This document shows, one piece after another, positions 51,663-61,499 of a stretch of DNA of 64,000 nt (positions are counted from its first letter, which is position 1; each line of letters begins with the position of its first letter). Position numbers and translations under genes: made by a program. Origin of the DNA: Mogibacterium kristiansenii. GTDB lineage: Bacteria > Bacillota > Clostridia > Peptostreptococcales > Anaerovoracaceae. Location of the stretch: the NCBI RefSeq assembly GCF_009695905.1, contig NZ_VUNA01000003.1:62001-126000 (forward strand), read 5' to 3'. The notes below the pieces were generated by a model. That model saw nothing but the letters and a program-made list of their open reading frames with translations. It had not been told where the DNA came from and ran no database searches.

Positions 51663-54600
51663 TTACAGTTTTCTCTTCTTCCGGCTTCCGGCCAGCGCTG
51701 CGAGGATTGCAGCGGATGCGCCCATCAGACCCAGATACAGGTCTGCGTTGCTGTCATCTCCGGTGAACGGCCCGATATTGTTGTTATCTGCCTTTCCGCC
51801 GTGCTTTCCGCTCGGATTCGGTGTGACTGTTTTCTTCTTATACCGGTTATAGAAGTGGATTTCCTTCTTGGTTCCGGTGGACCATTTTACGGACAGTGTT
51901 CCGTCCAGGTTATCCGTAACCGTTGCCGTTACCTGATATGCATTTGCATCATAGGATACACGCTTTGCATTGCCCTTTACTTCCTTGACGGTGTAGTTGT
52001 AGGTACCCACTTCGTCGAAGGTCAGGCTCTTAAAGGCAATACTTCCGTCGGCATTATTCTTCGCTTCCGCAACATTCTTTCCGTCCTTATCCTTCAGAAC
52101 AAAGGTGAATTCCTTGTTCTTCAGTTTCCGGCCGGTCAGTGTCTTCCGGATTTTCACCGTATCCGTTACAGAGGATTCCTTGGAAGTGGTGCTGTAGGTG
52201 TTGTTAAACGCGAACAGCGGTGCTTCCTTCGGTTCCGTCTCTGCCGTGATATGACCTTTCCCATCATCCTTTACGGTGACTTTTACGGTCTTTGTCCCGG
52301 TGTCGTTGGCAACTCCCGGCTGCTCTCCGGATTCTTTTACCTGATAGGTAAATGTCTTCTCCGTCGCGTCGCCCAGGTCGTCCTTTCCGTAAGTGATAGT
52401 TCCGAAGTCGATGTTTCCGCCTTCTTCATTCTTCACTTCCGTCTTCTCCGGCATCGGTGCGTTCTCTTCATCGGACGTCACGTTAAAGGTGAACTCATCC
52501 GCCTTCAGAGGGCGTCCTTCCAGCACCTTCTGACCGTTCAAGTGAACCGTTGCCTTATCCGACTTATACAGGTTCTCAAAAGCAAGCTTCGATCCCTCTT
52601 CCGATTCTGCCCTCAGGGTTCCGTCTCCGTTATCCGTTACCTCTACCCGGAAGGTCGGCGCCTGGGTGTTTGCCTGCAGGGCATTGTTCTCCGATGCGTT
52701 TTCGATTACCACATAGTCGATGTAGTATCTTGCACCGTTATCCAGCTCTGCCTTGTCGGCATATCCCTTTGCCACCAGCTTCTCCAGGTCGGAAATGGTG
52801 TAGGACAACTTGCCAAAACCAATTTCGGCATCCTTGCCGTTTCCGGTAGTTCCCGTAGTTACCGCTTCTCCATCCGTATGGCCGGTGTAGTACACGCTGA
52901 ACTTGAACTGGTTATCCTTTACGGACAGCTTGTTTCCGTTCTCGCTCAGCAGAGTCTTAGTTCCGGCCGGTGTGAATTCACCGGATGCTTCGTAAACGTT
53001 CTTGAAGGTTGGAGTCTCCTCCTGAACCGCAGTCATGATGCCGTTTACCTTGGCAACATTAACCTTGAATGTCTTTTCCTTGGTGTCGTAGGTCATTCCG
53101 GCTTTTCCGCCGTCCTTCTCCGTTACGGTAAAGGTGTACTCTCCCTCTTTGGAGAACTCGGCTCTGCCGAAGGAGAATGTGGACTTCTGACCGTCTCTCA
53201 TGCCGCTCAGGCTTGCATTGGTGTCATCCAGAACGATATCCTTCTCGTCGATGGCCTTCTGAGTTGCCTCATCGCCGGCCTTCAGCGTGAATTCGAACTT
53301 CTCGTCCTTCTGCATGCTGCGTCCCACCAGTTCCTTCGTACCGGTAATAGCCGCATCGCCTTCCATGGATGCCGGTGCATACTCATTGGTAAATACCATT
53401 TCATCTGCACTCTTGTCTCCGGCGGTGATACTCTGTTCTGCCTTGAGTTCGCCCTTCACATCTTTTACCTTGTAGATCAGAGTGTATTCATTGGAGTCGT
53501 AGTTGTAGCTGGACTCGTTTCCGTTCTCCTCTGCCACCTTGTAGGTGTAGGTTCCGGCTTTATCGAAGGTAATTTTTCCGAAGTCCGCCTTTCCTTCGCC
53601 CGTAACAGATGTCGACTTCTTGCCGTCCTTGCTTCCTTCCGGCATCGGCGCATTGTCTTTGCCGGTGAGGGTGAAGCGGAAGGTGCTGTCCTTCGCCGGA
53701 TTTCCTCCGGCAATCTTCTTTTCCACGCTCGGAGTCGCATCCGTCGGATCCACCGTGTAGGTGTTCTTGAACAGGATTGCTCCGGTTCCGCTCTTCCAGG
53801 TTACCTTCAATGTTCCGTCCAGATTATCCGTTACAACTGCACTGACTTTGTATGGAGTCGCGTCGTAAGTGATGTGTCGGTCGTTTCCGGCCACTTCTTC
53901 TACTGTGTAGTTGTAAGTTCCCACATTCTTGAAGGTCAGCTTCTTGAAGGTGATGTTTCCATCCTTATCGTTGACAGCATTGTCAAGGGTCTTTCCCTCC
54001 TCGTTCTTCAGTACGAAGTGGAATTCGCCCTCTTCCATAGACCGTCCGGCAAGAGCCTTCTTGATCTGAACCTGACCGGTGACAGCGGAATCCATCGGCT
54101 TGGTGCTGTAGGTGTTGTTAAACGCGAACAGCGGTGCCGTCTTCGGATCGGTCTCTGCTGTGATGTGGCCCTTTCCGTCATCCTTTACCGTTACCTTTAC
54201 GGTCTTTGTCTCGGTGTCGTTGGCAACACCCGGCCGGTTTCCGGATTCTTTCACCTTGTAGGTAAATGTCTTCTCCGTCTCGTCGCCCAGGTCATCCTTG
54301 CCATAGGTGACGGTTCCAAAGCTAATCCGGCCGTTGGCCTTGTTCTTCACTTCCGTCTGCTCCGGCATCGGCGCATTTTCATCATCGGAAGTCACATGGA
54401 ATGTGAACTCATCCGCATTCAGCTTACGGCCTTCCAACACTTTCAGACCTTCAAAGCTTACCGCTGCCTTCTCCGACTTGTATTCGTTCTCGAAATCCAG
54501 CTTCTTTCCGGTTCCGGATTCCACGGATAACTTTCCGCCGCCATTGTCCTTTACCACTACCCGGAACGGTGTGGACTGGGTATTCTGCTGCAGGGCACTG

Positions 54601-57600
54601 TTGTCCGCTGCATTCTCGGTTACCACATAGTTGATGCTGTACTCTGCACCGTCATCCTTTGCGGTTTTCGCTGCGTAACCCTTCGCCACCAGCTTCTCCA
54701 GATCGGAAACGGTGTAGGACAGGGGGGCGAAATGAATGGCTGCATCCTTGCCGCTTGTGGTGACTCCCGTGGTTACCGGTTTCTGATCTTCATGACCGGC
54801 ATAGTATACGCTGAACTTGAACTCACCGGCCTTAATCGTCAGCTTGTTCTTCTTTTCGCTCAGAAGTGTCTTCGTTCCTTCCGGCGTGTACTCTCCGGCT
54901 GCCTCGTAAGTATTTCGGAATGCCGGTGTCTCTTCCTGAACCGCCGTCATGATGCCGTTTACCTTGGCAACCTTAACCTTGAATGTCTTTTCCTTGGTGT
55001 CGTAGGTCATTCCGGCTTTTCCGCCGTCCTTCTCCGTTACGGTAAAGGTGTACTCTCCCTCTTTGGAGAACTCGGCTCTGCCGAAGGAGAAGGTGGCTTT
55101 CTCGCCGTCCTTCATGCCGCTCAGGCTTGCGTTAGTGTCATCCAGAACGATATCCTTCTCGTCGATGGCCTTCTGAGTTGCCTCATCGCCTGCCTTCAGC
55201 GTGAACTCGAACTTCTCGTCCTTCTGCATGCTGCGTCCCACCAGTTCCTTCGTACCGGTAATAGCCGCATCGCCTTCCATGGACGCCGGTGCATACTCAT
55301 TGGTAAATACGATGCTGTCTGCACTCTTTCCGCCGGCAGTGATGCTCTGTTCTGCTTTCAGTTCACCGCGTACATCCGCTACCTTGTAGGTCAGGGTGTA
55401 TTCGGTGGAGTCGTAATTGTAGCTGGCCTCATTGCCAAGTTTCTCGGTTACCTTGTAGGTATAGGTTCCGGCCCGGGTAAAGGTAATCTTTCCGAAGTCC
55501 GTTTGTCCTTCCCCTGTAATCGTTTCCGTCTTCTCGCCGTCCACACTGCCCTTTGGCATCGGCGCATTGTCTTTGCCGGTGAGGGTGAAGCGGAAGGTGC
55601 TGTCCTTCGCCGGATTTCCTCCGGCAATCTTCTTTTCCACGCTCGGAGTCGCATCCGTCGGATCCACCGTGTAGGTGTTCTTAAACAGGATTGCTCCGGT
55701 TCCGCTGGTCCAGGTTACCTTCAATGTTCCGTCCAGATTATCCGTTACAACTGCACTGACTTTGTATGGAGTCGCGTCGTAAGTGATGTGGCTGTCCTTT
55801 CCGGCCACTTCTTCTACTGTGTAGTTGTAAGTTCCCACATTCTTGAAGGTCAGCTTCTTGAAGGTGATGTTTCCATCCTTATCGTTGACAGCATTGTCAA
55901 GGGTCTTTCCCTCCTCGTTCTTCAGTACGAAGTGGAATTCGCCCTCTTCCATAGACCGTCCGGCAAGAGCCTTCTTGATCTGAACCTGTCCGGTGACAGA
56001 GGATTCCTGAGAGGTGGTGCTGTACGTATTGTTAAACGTAAACAGCGGTGCCGTCTTCGGATCGGTCTCTGCTGTGATGTGGCCCTTTCCGTCATCCTTT
56101 ACCGTTACCTTTACGGTCTTTGTCTCGGTGTCGTTGGCAACACCCGGCCGGTTTCCGGATTCTTTTACCTTGTAGGTAAAGGTCTTCTCCGTCGCATCGC
56201 CCAGATCGTCCTTTCCATAGGTGACGGTTCCGAAGCTAATCCGGCCGTTGGCCTTGTTCTTCACTTCCGTCTGCTCCGGCATCGGTGCATTTTCATCATC
56301 GGAAGTCACATGGAATGTGAACTCATCCGCATTCAGCTTACGGCCTTCCAGTACTTTCTGTCCCTCGAAGTTTACGGTTGCCTTATCCGACTTGTATATG
56401 TTCTCGAAATTCAGTTTCTTTCCGGTTCCGGATTCCACGGTCAGCTTTCCGGTTCCGTTATCCTTCACTACTACCCGGAAGGTCTGAGTCTGCGTATTCT
56501 GCTGCAGCGCACTGTTGCCCGTCTCCTTCTCGGTTACCGCGTAGTTAATGCTGTATTCGGCGCCGTTTGCCAGCACCTTCTTGTCCGCATATCCCTTTGC
56601 CACCAGCTTCTCCAGGTCGGAGATGGTGTAGGACAGGGTTCCGAAGTGAATCGGTGCATCCTTGCCGCTTCCTGTGGTTCCGGTGGTCACCGGTTCCCGA
56701 TCCTCATGACCGGAATAGTATACGTTAAACTCAAACTGACCGTCTTTCACCGACAGCTTGTTTCCATTCTCGTTCAGCAGAGTCTTGGTTCCTGCCGGTG
56801 TGTATTCTCCGGCGGCTTCATAGACGTTCTTACAGCTTGGCGAATTCATCTGAACCGCTTTCAGGACGCCATCTTCCTTGGAAACCTTCACCTTCAGGAC
56901 TTTTCCTTCGGTGTCGTATTTCATTCCCGGTTTTCCGCCATCCTTCTCCGTTACGATAAAGGTATATTCTCCTTCCTTGGAGAATTCCGCTCTGCCGAAC
57001 ATGAAGGTCGTAGTGGATCCGTCCGCCAAAGTGCTTACCCTTGCATTGGTGCTTCCCAGCACGATATCCTTCTCGTCGATAGCCTTCCGAGTGGCCGCAT
57101 CGCCGGCCTTCAGCGTGAAGTTGAATTCTTCGTCCTTCAGCATATTCCGGCCAACCAGCGTCTTGCGTCCGGTGATGGCGGTATCAGCGTCCATCACTGC
57201 CGGGGTAAAGGTATTCGTTACGGTTGCGGACAATGTACTGTCTGCGTCAACCACTTCCAAATGGCCCTTATTGTCTGCCACCTTTACGGTAAGCGTGCGT
57301 TCCCGGTTATCGTAATTCCAACCGCCTGCAGTTGTGGTTGTCGTTTCCTTTACTTTGAACTTATATGTTCCGGCCTTGGTGATTTCCACCGGCTGGAAGG
57401 ATTTTGTTTCCGCACCGTCTGCCGGAATACTGTCGGAAGTCTTCACTTCCGTATTCGCCGGCATCTTCACCGCATCCCCGTAATTTTCCGCTGCAGTCAG
57501 TTTGAAGGTGAACGGTTCTGTGGATTTCTTTCCGATTACAACCTTTGTAACCTTCAGTGCGGCATCGCCTTTCAGTTCTAGCTTCTCCGGCTTGTATGTA

Positions 57601-58859
57601 TTGGTGATTACCGTATTTCCATCCGCATCCGTACTCTCTGCGGAAGTGTAGAACGGTACCGTATCTTCTTTTATCGTGTATTTATATTCTTTATCGTTTG
57701 CATCGAACTTATCCAGATTGTCGAACGTCCATTTCCAGTCGTCCGCTTCGGTGACCGTCTTGGTCTTGATTTCCTCGCCGTTTCGGAGAAGGTGAATCGT
57801 AATAGATTCCGGGCGCATCCGGCTCCGGTCGTTGGAATCTGACCAAACCTTCTCTACCTGAACGCGGGTCACCGGCTTATGATATTCGTTATTGAATTCT
57901 GCCGAGCTGCCGCTTTTACCGCCGTTCAGATATTCTGCTTTCGCGCTCAGCTTGCTCTTATTTCGGTCATACGAAACGGTCACGTTTACCGTATGCGATG
58001 CAGAATCGTTGGTTACGTTGGCCACGCTTCCGCTCTCGGTAATCGTGTATCTAAAGGTTTTCGAGTTCGATCCCTTCAAATCCGCACGGGTAAAATGAAT
58101 TTCGCCAAAGGTGAAGTATTCCACCGCGCCGTCTTCCGATTGAATGCGGGCGGTTGTCTTTTCCGGCATCGGTGCGTCGTCCGTATCCGCCTGAATGGCA
58201 AAATTCCAGGAATCTCCCTTCTTGAAATTCCGCCCCTTCAGATTCTTAATACCATCAATTTCCACCGTACCGCGGTCCGTTTCCGGCTTATCTACGACCT
58301 GTCCGGTCTTCACGTAGTACACAACACCGTCCACGTTAACATAGGAGCTTTCCGCCTTGGATACGTACCACAGGACGTCGATTTCTCCTTTCGCATACAG
58401 CGTTGCATATTTGGCTCCCAGTGCCTTCTCAATGGATGCCTGAATAACATCTCTGGAAGGTTCCTGAAGGATGTTGTCGTATACGGTCTTGAAATACTTG
58501 TGCAGTGCTTCCGTATTGGCTTCTGTACCGAAAGAATCGTACAGATTCACGTTACCGCCGGTAATTACCTTTTCTGCACCGGGCACGTTTGCGACTTTGG
58601 TCAGCACCTTTCCGTCCACAGAAGTGTAATCACTTCCGCTGTTTCCGTACACATAATCCGGCGCAGTAGTACCTACCGGGAAGTAGTGCTTTGGACTGTA
58701 CTGCGTTGTACCATCCTCCTTCTGCGTACTGCTGTCATACCGAATAAAAAAATGTGCATCATAACCATCGTCCGCAGATGACGAAAATGGTGCAAAACAA
58801 AACACAGCAAATAAAACCAGCAACCATAAGGTCGCCCTCCTAAGAATTTTGTTCCCCAT
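51663..58859 (-). CDS. Giant wall-anchored pilin-repeat surface protein
   Basis: 2,398 residues. Signal peptide (1-30), a non-repetitive N-terminal head (about 30-190, HFFIRYD, LWYVSKAESSYVNVDG), then sixteen FctA/Spy0128-type isopeptide domains and one Cna-B domain (about 345-445, VEKVWSDSNDR). Domains end in FNNTY, FTNEY or similar, which supply the Asn/Lys pairs for self-formed isopeptide bonds. From residue 553 on, fourteen domains run c-d-e-a-b-c-d-e-a-b-c-d-e-a with a period near 638 residues. The C-terminus PFTGDD, a hydrophobic helix and RKKRK form a non-canonical sorting signal. It is probably a long adhesive stalk. No sortase is in the window. Confidence 0.93.
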   Translation of the reverse strand: MGNKILRRATLWLLVLFAVFCFAPFSSSADDGYDAHFFIRYDSSTQKEDGTTQYSPKHYFPVGTTAPDYVYGNSGSDYTSVDGKVLTKVANVPGAEKVITGGNVNLYDSFGTEANTEALHKYFKTVYDNILQEPSRDVIQASIEKALGAKYATLYAKGEIDVLWYVSKAESSYVNVDGVVYYVKTGQVVDKPETDRGTVEIDGIKNLKGRNFKKGDSWNFAIQADTDDAPMPEKTTARIQSEDGAVEYFTFGEIHFTRADLKGSNSKTFRYTITESGSVANVTNDSASHTVNVTVSYDRNKSKLSAKAEYLNGGKSGSSAEFNNEYHKPVTRVQVEKVWSDSNDRSRMRPESITIHLLRNGEEIKTKTVTEADDWKWTFDNLDKFDANDKEYKYTIKEDTVPFYTSAESTDADGNTVITNTYKPEKLELKGDAALKVTKVVIGKKSTEPFTFKLTAAENYGDAVKMPANTEVKTSDSIPADGAETKSFQPVEITKAGTYKFKVKETTTTTAGGWNYDNRERTLTVKVADNKGHLEVVDADSTLSATVTNTFTPAVMDADTAITGRKTLVGRNMLKDEEFNFTLKAGDAATRKAIDEKDIVLGSTNARVSTLADGSTTTFMFGRAEFSKEGEYTFIVTEKDGGKPGMKYDTEGKVLKVKVSKEDGVLKAVQMNSPSCKNVYEAAGEYTPAGTKTLLNENGNKLSVKDGQFEFNVYYSGHEDREPVTTGTTGSGKDAPIHFGTLSYTISDLEKLVAKGYADKKVLANGAEYSINYAVTEKETGNSALQQNTQTQTFRVVVKDNGTGKLTVESGTGKKLNFENIYKSDKATVNFEGQKVLEGRKLNADEFTFHVTSDDENAPMPEQTEVKNKANGRISFGTVTYGKDDLGDATEKTFTYKVKESGNRPGVANDTETKTVKVTVKDDGKGHITAETDPKTAPLFTFNNTYSTTSQESSVTGQVQIKKALAGRSMEEGEFHFVLKNEEGKTLDNAVNDKDGNITFKKLTFKNVGTYNYTVEEVAGKDSHITYDATPYKVSAVVTDNLDGTLKVTWTSGTGAILFKNTYTVDPTDATPSVEKKIAGGNPAKDSTFRFTLTGKDNAPMPKGSVDGEKTETITGEGQTDFGKITFTRAGTYTYKVTEKLGNEASYNYDSTEYTLTYKVADVRGELKAEQSITAGGKSADSIVFTNEYAPASMEGDAAITGTKELVGRSMQKDEKFEFTLKAGDEATQKAIDEKDIVLDDTNASLSGMKDGEKATFSFGRAEFSKEGEYTFTVTEKDGGKAGMTYDTKEKTFKVKVAKVNGIMTAVQEETPAFRNTYEAAGEYTPEGTKTLLSEKKNKLTIKAGEFKFSVYYAGHEDQKPVTTGVTTSGKDAAIHFAPLSYTVSDLEKLVAKGYAAKTAKDDGAEYSINYVVTENAADNSALQQNTQSTPFRVVVKDNGGGKLSVESGTGKKLDFENEYKSEKAAVSFEGLKVLEGRKLNADEFTFHVTSDDENAPMPEQTEVKNKANGRISFGTVTYGKDDLGDETEKTFTYKVKESGNRPGVANDTETKTVKVTVKDDGKGHITAETDPKTAPLFAFNNTYSTKPMDSAVTGQVQIKKALAGRSMEEGEFHFVLKNEEGKTLDNAVNDKDGNITFKKLTFKNVGTYNYTVEEVAGNDRHITYDATPYKVSAVVTDNLDGTLKVTWKSGTGAILFKNTYTVDPTDATPSVEKKIAGGNPAKDSTFRFTLTGKDNAPMPEGSKDGKKSTSVTGEGKADFGKITFDKAGTYTYKVAEENGNESSYNYDSNEYTLIYKVKDVKGELKAEQSITAGDKSADEMVFTNEYAPASMEGDAAITGTKELVGRSMQKDEKFEFTLKAGDEATQKAIDEKDIVLDDTNASLSGMRDGQKSTFSFGRAEFSKEGEYTFTVTEKDGGKAGMTYDTKEKTFKVNVAKVNGIMTAVQEETPTFKNVYEASGEFTPAGTKTLLSENGNKLSVKDNQFKFSVYYTGHTDGEAVTTGTTGNGKDAEIGFGKLSYTISDLEKLVAKGYADKAELDNGARYYIDYVVIENASENNALQANTQAPTFRVEVTDNGDGTLRAESEEGSKLAFENLYKSDKATVHLNGQKVLEGRPLKADEFTFNVTSDEENAPMPEKTEVKNEEGGNIDFGTITYGKDDLGDATEKTFTYQVKESGEQPGVANDTGTKTVKVTVKDDGKGHITAETEPKEAPLFAFNNTYSTTSKESSVTDTVKIRKTLTGRKLKNKEFTFVLKDKDGKNVAEAKNNADGSIAFKSLTFDEVGTYNYTVKEVKGNAKRVSYDANAYQVTATVTDNLDGTLSVKWSTGTKKEIHFYNRYKKKTVTPNPSGKHGGKADNNNIGPFTGDDSNADLYLGLMGASAAILAALAGSRKKRKL
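52140..57203. repeat. 1.91-kb long repeats within the surface-protein gene
   Basis: A five-domain block repeats with a spacing of 1,914 bp (for example the same stretch at 53650 and 55564). Large parts are nearly identical at DNA level over hundreds of bases, including 53840-54060 against 55750-55980. The unit is a multiple of three, so recombination would change stalk length without breaking the frame. Edges are approximate. Confidence 0.85.
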
Positions 58860-59052
58860 TGTTACACCTCAAAGAAAAAATACGTAAAAAAATAAACATA
58901 AAGAAAAAATACATTGAAAAAAACAATACTACCGAGAGTAACTATTCTTTTTCTCCACAGTATAGTTTATTCTTTACCATTTGTGTTGTAAATAGTTCTT
59001 CTAGTTTAATTCTTGTATTATTTTGTACAGTATAATAAGTGTAATTCCAAGG
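58860..59052. other. AT-rich leader of the surface-protein gene
   Basis: A/T-rich stretch between the buk terminator and the surface-protein start, including many A-runs at 58870-58930. TTGAGGTG precedes the ATG. TATACT-like -10 candidates are present, but none with a good -35. No gene is seen. Confidence 0.5.
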
Positions 59053-59103
59053 AAAAAAAGCATCCACCCATAGAAACTGCATGCTTCTTCGGGTGAATGC
59101 TTT
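59053..59103 (-). terminator. Terminator of the fermentation operon
   Basis: AAAGCATTCACCC and GGGTGGATGCTTT (minus strand, one G-T pair) form a 13-bp stem with a 21-base loop, followed by seven T. It lies 26 bp after the buk stop. Confidence 0.85.
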
Positions 59104-59128
59104 ATCGCTATTGTTGATATTTTCTTCT

Positions 59129-60268
59129 TTATAGGCCGTAACGGGCTGCGTGAAATCCCTTGAACACCGGATCTCCGGTATACTCCAGCACTTCCGCTTC
59201 CCCGGTAAGCGCCTGCCATGCGCCTCTCGCCAGCGCCGCCAACTCGTATTCTCCCGGGAGAACCCACACCGGCGCAATCCATTCCACGTACGGACGGATT
59301 TGATCGATCACATAGGTTGAATGCGCCACGCCACCGGTGATAATAATCGCTTCCACTTTTCCTTGCAAGGCGGCTGCACAGGATCCGATGGCCTTTCCGA
59401 ATTGGTACGCCATGGCATCGGTGCACAGCTTTGCATACTCATCTCCGTGCCGGATACGACACACAATTTCACGCATATCGTCCGTTCCAAGGTGACTGTA
59501 CAGACCTCCTTTTCGAGTAAGCAGTTCCTCCATCTGTTTGTAGGTGTACTTTCCGCTATACGCCATCTTGATGATTTTCACCGTTGGAAAAGAACCCACT
59601 CTGGTCGGCGTCATCGGACCGTCTCCCGCCAGATTATCGTTGCTGTCAATCATCTTTCCTTTTCGATGGGCGGTAAAAGAAACCCCGCCACCGATATGAG
59701 CGACCACAAAATTGTGATCTTCGTATCGAATGCCTTTCTCCAGACAGTATCGATGTGCCGCCTCTTTCTGATTCAGACAGTGCACATGGCTGTCCCGATA
59801 CATTCCTTTAATTCCGCTGATGCGAGCCAAATCCTGAAACTCATCCACATCCGGTGGATTGAATACCAGTGCTCTCCCGCCGTATCTGGATTCCAGGTAA
59901 CGGGCAATCTGACAGGCCAGCATCGCCGGGTGGGAGACACCGGTTCGTGCGGTCTGACAGTCGTAGATCAGCTGATCATTTACCGAATACACGCCGGAAA
60001 CACAGGATGCCATCCCGCCACCCCGGGCCACAAAGGAGTCCACATCATCCAAATTCACCTGATTCACCCGGCAGGCATTTTCTACCAGCTTTGCCCGGTA
60101 CATCAATTGAGACTGGACGCAGTCGAACTGCTCCAGTTCTTCCTTGGTATGATAGATGTTCTCTATAAATACCTTCTGATCGTTCCGGTATACCCCGATT
60201 TTTGTAGAGGTGGATCCCGGGTTGATCGTTACAATCGTAAAGATCTTTTTGCCGTCTACGATTTGCAT
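59129..60268 (-). CDS. buk: Butyrate kinase (or branched-chain fatty-acid kinase)
   Basis: 379 residues of the acetokinase superfamily. TINPGSTSTKIGVY, VARGGGMASCVSGVY, FNPPDVDEFQDLARISG, HIGGGVSFTAHRKGKMID and GPMTPTRVGSFP are buk hallmarks. It makes acid and ATP from acyl phosphate. No phosphotransbutyrylase gene is visible. The frame opens at 60292; ATG 60268, with AGGAGA eight bases upstream, is preferred. It is the last gene of the operon and is separated from etfA by a hairpin. Branched-chain or C4-C6 substrates are all possible. Confidence 0.9.
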   Translation of the reverse strand: MQIVDGKKIFTIVTINPGSTSTKIGVYRNDQKVFIENIYHTKEELEQFDCVQSQLMYRAKLVENACRVNQVNLDDVDSFVARGGGMASCVSGVYSVNDQLIYDCQTARTGVSHPAMLACQIARYLESRYGGRALVFNPPDVDEFQDLARISGIKGMYRDSHVHCLNQKEAAHRYCLEKGIRYEDHNFVVAHIGGGVSFTAHRKGKMIDSNDNLAGDGPMTPTRVGSFPTVKIIKMAYSGKYTYKQMEELLTRKGGLYSHLGTDDMREIVCRIRHGDEYAKLCTDAMAYQFGKAIGSCAAALQGKVEAIIITGGVAHSTYVIDQIRPYVEWIAPVWVLPGEYELAALARGAWQALTGEAEVLEYTGDPVFKGFHAARYGL

Positions 60269-60313
60269 ATCTCGGTCTCCTTTGCGTTTCATTCGGTGTC
60301 CTTCTGCTCAAGC

Positions 60314-60344
60314 GATTGCCTGCAGCCATCGGCCGCAGGCAATC
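60314..60344. other. Intercistronic hairpin between etfA and buk
   Basis: Perfect arms GATTGCCTGC and GCAGGCAATC with an 11-base GC-rich loop and no T-run. It is more likely an mRNA processing or stability element than a terminator. Confidence 0.7.
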
Positions 60345-60367
60345 CAAGCAGGTAGTTATTATGCAGG

Positions 60368-61483
60368 CTAGGCTTGCGCTTTCGCCTCTTTGATGGAGTC
60401 AATCAGCAGCGGAACAACCTTGAACAGGTCGCCAACGATGCCGTAATCTGCCACTTCGAAAATCGGTGCATTGTCTGCCTTGTTGATAGCGATGATGCAT
60501 TCCGAATCCTGCATTCCGGCTTTGTGCTGAATCGCACCGGAAATTCCCAGTGCTACGTATACCTTCGGATGTACGGTCTTTCCGGTCTGACCAACCTGAT
60601 GATCCGCACCGATCCAGCCGGCATCTACCACCGCACGGGATGCGCCAACGACGCCGCCCAGCAGGTCTGCCAGTTCTTCTGCCAGCTTAATTCCGCCGTC
60701 TACATCCTTCGCGATACCACGGCCAACGGATACGATGAAGTCCGCGCCAATCAGGTCTACCATCTTCTTAGCAGCCTTCACGATATCTACTACTTCGGTC
60801 TCGATATCCGATGCTTCCAGCTTGAATTCCGGATAAACGAGTTCAACCGCATTTGCTTTTGCTTCGTCGAACGGTCTCTTCTTCATAACGCCCGGACGAA
60901 CCGTTGCCATTGCCGGACGGAATCTCGGGCACACGATGGTTGCCATCAAATGTCCGCCGAATGCCGGACGGGTCATCTTCATATTGGTATTTACATCGAA
61001 GAGCTTGCTTTCGAATTTGGTGTTCTCCACATCCAGAGAAGAACCGGTCTTCAGGAAGTCGATGTATCCGCCCAAATCTACATCCAGGTGGGTGCAGTCT
61101 GCGCACAGACCGGTGTGAAGTCTTGCGGCACATCTCGGTGCCAGGTCTCTTCCGATGTTGGAAGCGCCGAACAGCATGATTTCCGGCTTGTATTCTTCTA
61201 CCATGTCACAGATGACTTTGGTGTATCCATCTGTAGTGTAGTTCTTCAGAAGCGGGCTGTCGCATACGATGACCTGATCGGCACCGTAACCGCCCAATTC
61301 CTTTGCAATTCCTTCTACGTTTTCTCCCAGGAGGATACCGCACAGGTTTACTCCCAGTTCGTCTGCCAACTTCCGGCCTTCGGAAATCAGCTCAAAAGTT
61401 GTCGGCATCATTACGCCCTGACGCTGCTCACAGAAAACCCATACATTCTTGAAAGCAGCAATATCTGCACTATCGTAAGCCAT
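60368..61483 (-). CDS. etfA: Electron transfer flavoprotein alpha subunit
   Basis: 371 residues. The C-terminal FAD domain shows SVGRGI, GASRAVVDAGWIGADHQVGQTGKTV, YVALGISGAIQHKAGM and INKADNAPIFEVADYGIVGD. The N-terminal domain resembles bifurcating EtfA proteins of clostridia and is longer than aerobic ones. With EtfB and the adjacent acyl-CoA dehydrogenase it probably couples enoyl-CoA reduction to ferredoxin reduction by NADH (flavin-based bifurcation), as in Clostridium. That is inferred from family and context. Confidence 0.94.
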   Translation of the reverse strand: MAYDSADIAAFKNVWVFCEQRQGVMMPTTFELISEGRKLADELGVNLCGILLGENVEGIAKELGGYGADQVIVCDSPLLKNYTTDGYTKVICDMVEEYKPEIMLFGASNIGRDLAPRCAARLHTGLCADCTHLDVDLGGYIDFLKTGSSLDVENTKFESKLFDVNTNMKMTRPAFGGHLMATIVCPRFRPAMATVRPGVMKKRPFDEAKANAVELVYPEFKLEASDIETEVVDIVKAAKKMVDLIGADFIVSVGRGIAKDVDGGIKLAEELADLLGGVVGASRAVVDAGWIGADHQVGQTGKTVHPKVYVALGISGAIQHKAGMQDSECIIAINKADNAPIFEVADYGIVGDLFKVVPLLIDSIKEAKAQA

Positions 61484-61499
61484 AAATATTTCTCCTTTC

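Noticed and set aside
51615-57581. Plus-strand frames of about 950-970 codons opposite the surface-protein gene
   Set aside because: Antisense shadows produced by the repetitive coding sequence; no start context and no known fold.
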